Assembly (NCBI RefSeq): GCF_004337985.1
Contig: NC_043743.1
Span: 3,270,543 to 3,334,542 of the forward strand
Length of the DNA stretch: 64,000 nt
Source of the DNA: Pyricularia pennisetigena
Lineage: Eukaryota > Ascomycota > Sordariomycetes > Magnaporthales > Pyriculariaceae
Direction of reading: 5' to 3'
The position numbers and the translations under genes are program-made. Below are positions 56,731-64,000 of the stretch, one piece after another. How positions within the stretch are numbered: the stretch's first letter is position 1; every line of letters begins with the position of its first letter. The notes below the pieces were generated by a model. That model had not been told where the DNA came from. It saw nothing but the letters and a program-made list of their open reading frames with translations, and did no database searches.

Positions 56731-58899
56731 ATGGCTCCAGTCACACGCGCCATAAAGTCTCGCCAGGAAGCTCTTGCCGAAAAGAAGAAGAAGAAGCCGG
56801 CTGCTAAGCGGCAGGCGTCTCGGAAGAAGGCCGAGAAGGGCCCCTTGGTCCAGGAGACGCCGGCAAAGAAGAAGACTGCTGGCAGCCAGAACAAAAGACC
56901 AACCGAGCCACCTGCTTCAAAAACAGCACCTGTCAAGCTCAAGTCTAAGCAGGCAGTCAAGGGGAAGCCGAGCACGAAGAATCCCGCGGCAGCAAAAAAG
57001 CCCGGCGCCGAAACACCAACGGCAGGCCGACAGCCGGCCAAGCGCAAAGCCGCTGCCGAGCCTGCACCAAATCAGAGTGCCCGGGGCAAGAGGAGGTCGG
57101 GTGACATTGAGCAAGAAGGCAGGGAATCCTCGACCTCGACGCGGGCCACTCCGAAGAAGCGTGCAAGACGCTCGGCAACGAGCAGCGGGGCGCTAGCCGA
57201 GTCTCGCTGGGCTAAACAAAACGAGAACGATGATGAGGTCGACGATGATAATGACAGAGACGAGTCTGGGGCCAATAACGTACCCATGGCGGGGTTGCGA
57301 CGCATCAAGGACACCGTTGTGGAAGGAATCAGGAGCACCATACGCGGAATCACTGTGGACGACAAGGAAGGAGATGAGGATGAGGATGTTGCAGAGGACC
57401 AGGACGAGCCAGCAGAGTCCCTTGTAGGTGACTTTGAAGATCTAATCGTAGAGTTGGCCCCAAAGAAGCCCAACGAGAAAGTCGAGATACCCAAAGCGGT
57501 CGAGGGTTTCGTCAGCAGATCTTCAGATGGCAGTGCGTTCGACTTTAACTTCCCAGTGCCCGAGTTCAAGCAAGGCGAAACGCTTCTGTGGGCTTTGAAG
57601 GAACACCCGACGACTGTCAAGGTTCAACTGCGCTTGGGTCAGCGGAACAACCAGCAGTCGGTAGATTGCTTCCGGGTTGCGCTGAGCTTCCAAGACGAGC
57701 ATGATGGGTTTGATAACGAAACATCCTTCTGTAACCCTGCAAAGGCATGGTCACCGGACAATGCAGGAGCTGAACTCGACAACTTTCTCACCCTGGCCCT
57801 GAGCCGGTACCTTCATGTTGCGCTCCATGACAGCACAGCTCGCGAGCCATCCGACACCCTGGCCGAGGTTGGCGTTGTCGTGGAGAAGGTTCTTTGCGAG
57901 GTCTATTGTGCAACCCACTGCGTCGTCTGCCAGAAGCCCCTCGGAACCCATGTTTGGCGCCCCGTCGCCTGCTCGCCACGGTGCAACGAAACCATGGCCA
58001 CCTGGCCGCTGGAGCTTCTCATGTCGCCGCTTCTTCTCGACCACCTGGTGCTTGACTTCCTACTAGGCTGTCTCAACTCCATGAGGGATGAACAAATGGC
58101 CGACATGAGCGCCAACCTCCCAGCCCCCGTCAGGAACATCCGCGGCGCATCCGTTCGCGCGGCCATCAGCTCTTTCCCCAAGCTGGACGGCGAATCGACA
58201 GCCTCGTCCATCCAAGCTGCGGGTAGAGGCGCGGAAGACCGGCGAACCGCCATGCTGTTCCTGTCATTTGCTTTCCCAGGCTGTCTGGTGTCGGCATCCA
58301 GGGCCGCGTGGGTAAAGTACATAGCGCCCGAGAGCGTAGACAGCCGCAGCATTCACCAGTTCGTGCTGCTCAACTCGACAGTCGCACGCCAGATCAACTT
58401 CGACGCCGGGCAGACGCGAGGAGGAACGCCAGGGCAGGCGGCTTTCCACGGCACGCCGTCCAGAAACCTGCTGCCCATCCTAGCAGATGGCCTGCGGACT
58501 GTCTTTGGCGGTCGCAGTGGTATCTTTTTCGGATCGTCTTTCCAAAAATCGGTGGGATACCAGCCGAGGGACTTTAGCGCATGGCCTTTGAGCGTCTTTA
58601 CAGGAGCGCAACTGATATTCGGCCTGGAGAACCGTGGGCCGCCGCAGCCTGACGATTGGTTCCAAAATCCTTTCCTGGAGGGCAGAACCTTCATAGAATC
58701 AGATCTTATGATGCGGAATGTGTTTCTTTTCAAGGAAGGAAGTCAAGACATCAATAGAGTTAACCATGTCCGCCCCTTCTTCAAACTCCATTTCAAAACC
58801 GGTACACACACGCGCCAGGTTATGGAGAGGACGTTCCGTCTTATCAAGGAAACCCGTGTTGGTGAGGTCAAAGGTCCAGCTAAGCTGCTCAATTGGTAG
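56731..58899 (+). CDS. PARP-like (ADP-ribosyltransferase-fold) protein of PARP6/8/16 type
   Basis: Single exon, 722 residues from ATG 56731. Residues 1-160 are very Lys/Arg/Ala-rich with nuclear-localisation-like clusters (KKKKKPAAKRQASRKK, KKRARR), followed by an acidic tract at about 168-245. A cysteine module lies at 397-418 (C397, C400, C414, C418 in CVVCQKPLGTHVWRPVACSP), as in fungal PARP6/8-related proteins, followed by a hydrophobic helical stretch MATWPLELLMSPLLLDHLVL. The catalytic-fold signature is AFHGTPSRNLLPILADGLR, with His573 at the NAD-binding His position, then GIFFGSSFQKSVGY. In active PARPs the second motif is GIYFA or similar with a Tyr; here that position is Phe599. The family would ADP-ribosylate proteins, but this member may be altered or inactive. 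It is a nuclear candidate from composition. Family placement is by motif only. Confidence 0.75.
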   Translation: MAPVTRAIKSRQEALAEKKKKKPAAKRQASRKKAEKGPLVQETPAKKKTAGSQNKRPTEPPASKTAPVKLKSKQAVKGKPSTKNPAAAKKPGAETPTAGRQPAKRKAAAEPAPNQSARGKRRSGDIEQEGRESSTSTRATPKKRARRSATSSGALAESRWAKQNENDDEVDDDNDRDESGANNVPMAGLRRIKDTVVEGIRSTIRGITVDDKEGDEDEDVAEDQDEPAESLVGDFEDLIVELAPKKPNEKVEIPKAVEGFVSRSSDGSAFDFNFPVPEFKQGETLLWALKEHPTTVKVQLRLGQRNNQQSVDCFRVALSFQDEHDGFDNETSFCNPAKAWSPDNAGAELDNFLTLALSRYLHVALHDSTAREPSDTLAEVGVVVEKVLCEVYCATHCVVCQKPLGTHVWRPVACSPRCNETMATWPLELLMSPLLLDHLVLDFLLGCLNSMRDEQMADMSANLPAPVRNIRGASVRAAISSFPKLDGESTASSIQAAGRGAEDRRTAMLFLSFAFPGCLVSASRAAWVKYIAPESVDSRSIHQFVLLNSTVARQINFDAGQTRGGTPGQAAFHGTPSRNLLPILADGLRTVFGGRSGIFFGSSFQKSVGYQPRDFSAWPLSVFTGAQLIFGLENRGPPQPDDWFQNPFLEGRTFIESDLMMRNVFLFKEGSQDINRVNHVRPFFKLHFKTGTHTRQVMERTFRLIKETRVGEVKGPAKLLNW

Positions 58900-59309
58900 G
58901 TAAATAAACCCCGTTACGATGGACGACTGAAAAAGCATATATGACCATCCTACGGGTTCTAAACAGGACGATAATCGGCGCAGTATAAAAGCAAGGGCTG
59001 AAAGGAAAAAAAAAAAAAAACGAACCGACCGAGACCCTATTTGCCTTGTAGATTGTGATAGAAACGGGACACAAATACTGGCAACGCAAGCTCATGTGTT
59101 TGTCGCATCGTCCCTTCAGGTTTGGCCCAAATGCGAAAACTCTGCATTGAAATGCAAAACAATGAGGTGTTTCGACGTTTATGCACTCGAATCGGACAAA
59201 AAGAAAAGCGGGAGACAAAGAGAGAAGCGACCACAAGAAAAAAAATCATAGAAGCTTAGACAGAGATAAAATGGAGATCACCAAAAGAAACAGACGCGTT
59301 CGGGAATTG
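58900..59309. other. Spacer between PARP-like gene and tRNA-Lys
   Basis: 400 bases of 3' region with A15 near 59005-59019; no gene. Confidence 0.6.
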
Positions 59310-59418
59310 AGCCCGACGTGGGGGTCGAACCCACAGCCTTGAGATAATCATAAGTCCTAGCCATGAGAGTTGGGAGGTTCGTAAGAGTCTCACGCTCTAC
59401 CGATTGAGCTAGCCGGGC
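59310..59418 (-). tRNA. tRNA-Lys (CTT) with a 36-nt intron
   Basis: On the minus strand: acceptor GCCCGGC paired with GTCGGGC, D-arm GCTC/GAGC, anticodon stem TGAGA/TCTCA, loop CTCTTA(A) with anticodon CTT, and T-arm GTGGG/CCCAC with loop TTCGACC, plus discriminator T. A 36-nt intron (59346-59381) sits one base 3' of the anticodon, the canonical position; removing it leaves 73 nt. It lies 80 bases from the first inverted-repeat element and marks the border of the AT-rich block. Confidence 0.95.
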
Positions 59419-59530
59419 GTCCTGTTGAATTGGTGGATGGAATGGGATATAAATAGTTTAAGTGTTAGAACAAACAGTGCTTTTGCGTATTTTTCTAGTC
59501 TCAGGGCTCATCCCTAAAGCCTAATCTCAG

Positions 59531-59650
59531 TAGTCTCAGTGCTCAGACTAGACCCCCCTGCTTCGCAATGGGGACCGAGCGCTCCATATACCTTTCAGCC
59601 ACATGGTTTTTCGACCAATTACATTGGCCGAAAAGATCGCGCTCGTTCTA
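59531..59650 (+). repeat. 120-bp direct repeat, copy 1
   Basis: Begins TAGTCTCAGTGCTCAGACTA and ends GATCGCGCTCGTTCTA. The same 120 bp recurs at 60303-60422. Its first bases resemble the terminal repeat of element A (GTCTCAG[G/T]GCTCA), so it may be the end of a related element. Confidence 0.9.
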
Positions 59651-60302
59651 CAGTGGGTGACCCAGAAGTGGACATGCCCCTGAAGTGGACACCCTCCCGA
59701 AGAACTGCCATGAAAACAACGAACATGCAATTAATCGTTTTTCCGCAGTAAATCGCAATAAAACCTATATTTATTAATTCGCAAAAAGCTCCTTTACATT
59801 ATAATCCAAAAATGAAACCGTAAATCCCTAGTCCTAATCCTAATTTCGGTATTATTACCGGATTTTAGCCTCCATGGCCGCCCTTTTTTAATCCAGGCCG
59901 TAAACCGTTTCCTATATACCGGTTTATTTATAAAAAGAATTTTAGGTTTCGCGGCGTACGCGTTTTTTAAATGCAGGTTTAAAAATTTCAATTTTTTCGT
60001 TTAACCGTTTATTTTCGGAGGTAAAATTCGCGATTTAAACAATTTAATAATCCATAATTTTAAATACCTTTAATACAAAATTAACCAAATTTTTTTTACA
60101 TTCGCCTAACCGGCCTATTATTTGCATAACCTGTTTTTTTAATATTTTGGGAAGTTTTTAAAATCCCGAAAATAACGTTAATTACATTTTAATCCGAATT
60201 ACGGTTAAAAATCGTTACCTAAATAATTTTTAGGTTAGGATTTACTATTTAATCCGGAATTAATATTTAAAAAGGTATTACCGACCAAATCCCGGTTTTG
60301 CG
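59651..60302. mobile_element. AT-rich insert between the 120-bp repeats, possible terminal part of a further element
   Basis: Directly after TA at the end of repeat copy 1 comes CAGTGGGTGACCCAGAAGTG followed by a second GAAGTGGACA, which looks like a Tc1/mariner-type terminal sequence. No matching inverted copy is present in the window, and the rest of the stretch is AT-rich and non-coding, so this is at best a truncated or heavily mutated element. Confidence 0.4.
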
Positions 60303-60422
60303 TAGTCTTAGTGCTCAGACTAGACCCCCCTGCTCCGCAGTGGGGACCGAGCGCTCCATATACCTTTTAGCCACATGGCTTTTCGACCAATTACATTGGC
60401 CGAAAAGATCGCGTTCGTTCTA
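60303..60422 (+). repeat. 120-bp direct repeat, copy 2
   Basis: Same length as copy 1, with about seven differences, all C/T or A/G transitions, for example TCTCAG to TCTTAG and GCGCTCG to GCGTTCG. Transition-only divergence is the RIP signature. Confidence 0.9.
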
Positions 60423-60425
60423 ATC

Positions 60426-61999
60426 TGAGGACATCTTGTCGCATTTCGCCATTTATGGCGGTACGCCAGTATTACCAACAATAATTTGTCGCATTTCGCC
60501 GTTTATAGCGGTATTACTAACGATAATTATTCGCATTTCGCCGTTTATAGGGGGCATATATATTATATACGCATTATAATAATAATATAAATGGTGTAAC
60601 CACGGTATATAATTAAATATTCGAATATAAAATTAAATAAAATCGTAAAAATGTGAGTTAACCTGTGTTAAGTTGATTGGATTTTAACAATCCTTTTATT
60701 GAAAACCGCGTTTTTTTATCCAACTTATTTCGAAAGATATTAAAATATTAAATAGAATTTGTAATTTTTTATTATATTTAATTATGATTTTGAAAAATGC
60801 AGTATAGTATTCACTCAAACTCAAATAAAAATGTTTATTATTTACCGGACCTATTATCACAAATTGCATACAATTATGGTTTAAAATAAAGCTTTTATTA
60901 GTATTTTTATATTGATTATCAATTTATTTAAAAGCTAAATAATTTACGCAAATAATTTTCAAATAATAAAACATTTTAACGGTGTTATCTGGGTATAAGC
61001 TTATATATAATCGTTATTTAATTTAATTTTTCTAAATTTTATTTAATTAAATAAAGCAAAAAATAGAAATATAGTACAAATTTAATATTTCCTTTTATAA
61101 AAAAGTAATATAGACGGGTATTACAAATTGGATTCCACGTTGACGTTTTTTGATACATTTTATTTAATCCCTGGAGTTTTGGCTTTATTATTATAAATAT
61201 TGGTAAAAATATAAAAGCGTTTCGATTGTACATTATATATAAAATTATATATATTTTACCTATCCGTTTATTTAACGGTTTATATAATTCGATATATTTA
61301 CCAAATTCGAAAATTATATTATATATATATATATATATATATTAACCCCCTCGTGCAAAATGCAGAAGGTTTGGCCGTAAAATAAAATAATATAAAATTA
61401 ATTAAATAAAGCAAAAGATCGATCAAAAATATTTATTTAGCATTTTTTATATAAAAGATTTCTGGAAGCGAATATCCCGGATTGGATTTAGCGTAAGCGC
61501 TTGTTTTTATACGCTATTTAATCCCTGTAAATTTAGTTTTATTATCGTCAAAATTGGTAAAAATATAAACGAGTTTCGATTGTAAATTATACATAAAAAA
61601 ATATATACTTAGCCTATCCGTTTATTTAACTGTTTATATAAGGCGGTATATGTACCAAAGTTGACCGTAACGGGAAGTATATTTATATAACCCTCCACGT
61701 GCAGAAATTTTAAAATTCGGTTGAAAATTAAAAATAATATTAAAAAAGATCGAAAATCGAAAAAAAAATCGAAAAACCAGTACCGCTATAAACGGATTAA
61801 GGGCAGGTGGTATCCAATTCGGCCGTTATAATAAATAATAAAATAAATCGAATCGCTGCTAATAGCGGTAATAAACGCTATTTTCAACGATATTTTCTTT
61901 TTTCAATATTTTGCTTAATTGTGGAATAATAAAGGAGTGTCGGTTGAAAAAAGGCCAAAAATACCGCCATAAACGGCGAAAATCGACAAGTTGTCCTCA
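60426..61999. mobile_element. Element B: nested 1.6 kb element with about 38-bp TIRs
   Basis: The left end TGAGGACATCTTGTCGCATT continues TTCGCCATTTATGGCGGTA; the right end is the inverted copy with four mismatches over 38 bp. Subterminal copies of CGCATTTCGCCGTTTATAG occur near 60488 and 60531 on the left, with relatives near 61787 on the right, as in many terminal-repeat elements. The interior is about four-fifths A+T, contains TA dinucleotide runs and no open frame longer than about 64 codons. It lies inside element A, so it inserted later. Superfamily is undetermined. Confidence 0.65.
61316..61342. repeat. (TA)n simple repeat
   Basis: Uninterrupted AT dinucleotides inside element B. Confidence 0.85.
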
Positions 62000-62125
62000 A
62001 ACCTGAACCAGAGCGTTCTTTGGATGGACCCACAAGTACATTGCAAAGCCGCAATTGAGCCAGGAAGTGGAGCGAAGTGGATTAAATTGTGGAGCTCTGG
62101 GCTTCAGGGATGAGCCCTGAGACTA

Positions 62126-64000
62126 GGTTTTGCGGAAGCCGGAAATTACGTTGCGAACCGATAAACCGGTTGCAAAAACGTTTCGATAGGCGGTAAAAAA
62201 CCGTTTTCGTTATTTAGGCGCAATAATATTTAACGACGTAAAAAATCTTATATATTACCGGTAATAGGTTTTAACAAAGCTAAAAACAAAAATATTTAAC
62301 GTTTAAATAAAATGTGAATTATAAATAGGTAAATATTCGAAAAAAACCCTGTTTTTAAGCGTTTTGAATATAAATTTAATGAATTAATGTTAATTATATG
62401 CGTTATTTAGCATGAAATGGGCCCATTTCTATTTGTATATAAGCCACAATAGATAGTGCCGAAGTGGGGCTATTGGGGCTGTCGGATTTTCTATTATATT
62501 TTTGTGTGTATGTTGCAGGAGTTGCGATTTAAAGTCAGCGAATGGGGTTTCACCCTGTACCGGGTTTAATACCCACCCTGCATTGACGAGTCAGCTACCC
62601 TGTACCTGGCTGAAATTTTCACCAAATCAGCAAATTAGTGCGAACTTAAAAATGGTTTGTAGGGAAATAAGGGTGTTTTTGCAACAAAGTATACAAAATA
62701 ATTTTTCGGAAAATCGTGTGCGGCACCGGAACCCTTTGCGGGGTGCGGACCCCCATTTCGATATCGGAAAATATATAACGGAAATAAAGTAAAATTTCCC
62801 CCACCAATAAATTAAATTTATTAATCCTAAAACTAGTGAATTTAACATATTTAAACCCTGTAATTACAAACTTTTACAACGCAATTAACACCACGCCGTA
62901 TTTAAATTAATACTTAAACCCCCTATTAGCAACCCATATTATTAACAAATTATAAACCCGGAAAAGTTTTAGCTTGTGCATTAAAGTGCATTTTGCATCG
63001 CTGGAAAACCTGAAGTTTAGGTTTTATTTTAATTATTGTCGCATTTTTACACCACGTATATTGACGAAAACATTGCTGTTTTTATACGAAATTGTTGGTT
63101 TTAGGCGCTAATTTAGCATTTACCCCCCTGTATTTACAATGGGGATCGTTAAAAATTAGCGTTCGATTCAGGCTTTTTTAGGTACTGCAGCGATCGTTTG
63201 TATTGCAAATCCAAAATTTTTGGTGTGGTTTTTATGGATCGTGCACGCCATTATAATTGGTTTAAATTTTTAATAGGGTTTACGCTAGCGAATTAGGGCC
63301 AAAAACCCCTGTATTCGTTCGCTAATAACCTATTAAATCCTAATGCGTTTAATAGGGTTTATAATAGCGCATAAACCCATTAGCGGAATTACGTTAGTGG
63401 TTAATTTACCCTGTACGATACCCTGCAGCTTACCCTGCACGATACCCTGCAGTCTACCCTGCACCCATTTAGCGAATTAAACTCGTTACGTGCACCTGGA
63501 TTGGTACAAATACCAGGGCACCCATTAATTGAGGATTTTAGGGATTCTAACCCTGTATTTTAATGGATTTTAACCATTAAAAATAACATAAGCCCTATAA
63601 TTGGCAATTATAGGTTTATAGCCGTTGAAAGGCAAACGGTATAGCAAATCATAAGTTAAAATAAGGTATTTACCCTTAGGCAATTAAATTAGTTAATTAT
63701 AGTTATGAATTAGCGAATTGCAACTATAATTTAGGTTATTATATAATGGAAAATAGCCTTATATCGGGCTTTTCAGGCCCAATTCCAGCAAATAAGGGGT
63801 TTAAACCCAGTTTAAACGAAATTTTAAGCGCTAAATTACAGGCCCAAAACCTGCAATTAAAAGCGTTAATTACGCAAATGGATTTAATTTTAAAGGACAA
63901 TTTAACAGTTAACTGCCCCGTTAACTTTAAAAAGCGGTAATACAACTAATTTTAATGGTAATCCGGAAAATAAACCCGTTACCGCACCCCCTAATCCGCC
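62126..64000. other. AT-rich, RIP-like sequence to the window end
   Basis: No recognisable gene. Recurrent CCCTGTA/CCCTGCA words and a 12-bp tandem array (63407-63466) stand out. A 64-codon open frame at 63749-63940 (MENSLISGFSGPIPANKGFK, then a helical Leu/Gln-rich stretch) could be the start of a decayed element-encoded protein but is not identifiable. Confidence 0.55.
63407..63466. repeat. Five 12-bp tandem units TACCCTG(C/T)A-NNN
   Basis: Units begin at 63407, 63419, 63431, 63443 and 63455 with exact 12-base spacing: TACCCTGTACGA, TACCCTGCAGCT, TACCCTGCACGA, TACCCTGCAGTC, TACCCTGCACCC. The core is constant except for one C-to-T change in unit 1. Confidence 0.95.

Larger units (their letters stand above)
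59498..62123. mobile_element. Element A: TIR-flanked, RIP-mutated insertion (2.6 kb composite)
   Basis: Left end GTCTCAGGGCTCATCCCTAAAG (59498-59521) and right end (62100-62123) are inverted copies with one mismatch over 24 bp, and both are flanked by TA, as left by Tc1/mariner or pogo-type insertion. The interior is AT-rich with no open transposase frame, and contains a second pair of inverted repeats (element B) and a 120-bp direct repeat. Loss of coding capacity and AT enrichment fit repeat-induced point mutation. Superfamily is inferred from the TA duplication only. Confidence 0.65.

Noticed and set aside
63407..63466. Telomere-like repeat or CRISPR array
   Set aside because: The unit is not TTAGGG/CCCTAA, there are no unique spacers, and the genome is eukaryotic.

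Overview
This window is nuclear DNA from a filamentous ascomycete, most likely a Sordariomycete. The gene set, the short 57-172 bp GT-AG introns, the long homopolymer-rich intergenic stretches and the AT-rich decayed transposon block would suit Magnaporthales or relatives, but the order is inference. I see about fifteen protein-coding genes, three pseudogene-like loci, two tRNA genes, three assembly gaps and one transposon block.

Layout. 1-2042: 5' part of a GH55 exo-beta-1,3-glucanase gene (minus), cut by the window edge. 2.0-8.2 kb: no gene recognised. 8.2-10.8 kb: F-box/WD40 protein (minus). 10.8-20.2 kb: gene-poor, with tRNA-Trp, a decayed locus near 15.7-16.6 kb and a small cysteine-rich secreted protein interrupted by an assembly gap. 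20.2-22.1 kb: cAMP-receptor-like GPCR. 24.1-25.2 kb: THEM6-like hotdog protein. 26.4-28.2 kb: M20 dipeptidase. 28.7-29.5 kb: yippee-like zinc protein. 31.6-32.7 kb: ornithine decarboxylase antizyme with a UCC-UGA +1 frameshift site. 33.3-35.1 kb: HIS7, divergent from a TFIIIC subunit-6 gene at 35.7-37.2 kb. 37.7-39.0 kb: DIM1 rRNA dimethylase. 39.5-41.2 kb: arrestin-related adaptor with a C-terminal PPxY motif. 41.8-42.3 kb: a 479-base poly-T run ending in an assembly gap. 43.0-46.6 kb: SP-RING (MIZ) SUMO-ligase-like protein. 50.3-51.5 kb: cinnamyl-type NADP alcohol dehydrogenase. 53.2-53.9 kb: small secreted protein with a mature N-terminal histidine (LPMO-like). 54.6-56.05 kb: remnants of a protein kinase and a short-chain dehydrogenase. 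56.7-58.9 kb: PARP-like protein. 59.31-59.42 kb: intron-containing tRNA-Lys. From 59.5 kb to the end the sequence turns strongly AT-rich, with nested inverted-repeat elements and transition-only repeat divergence typical of repeat-induced point mutation (RIP).

The central 24-46 kb is an ordinary housekeeping block: peptide turnover, polyamine control, histidine synthesis, Pol III transcription, rRNA methylation, endocytic adaptor and SUMO ligase. The flanks are accessory: secreted proteins, pseudogenes and transposons. The most rewarding signals are the antizyme recoding site lying only 17 nt after a splice junction, the PARP-like protein with Phe at the usual catalytic Tyr, a possible mitochondrial form of the dipeptidase, the LPMO-like secreted protein, and the nested RIP-mutated elements with a conserved 12-bp tandem array.
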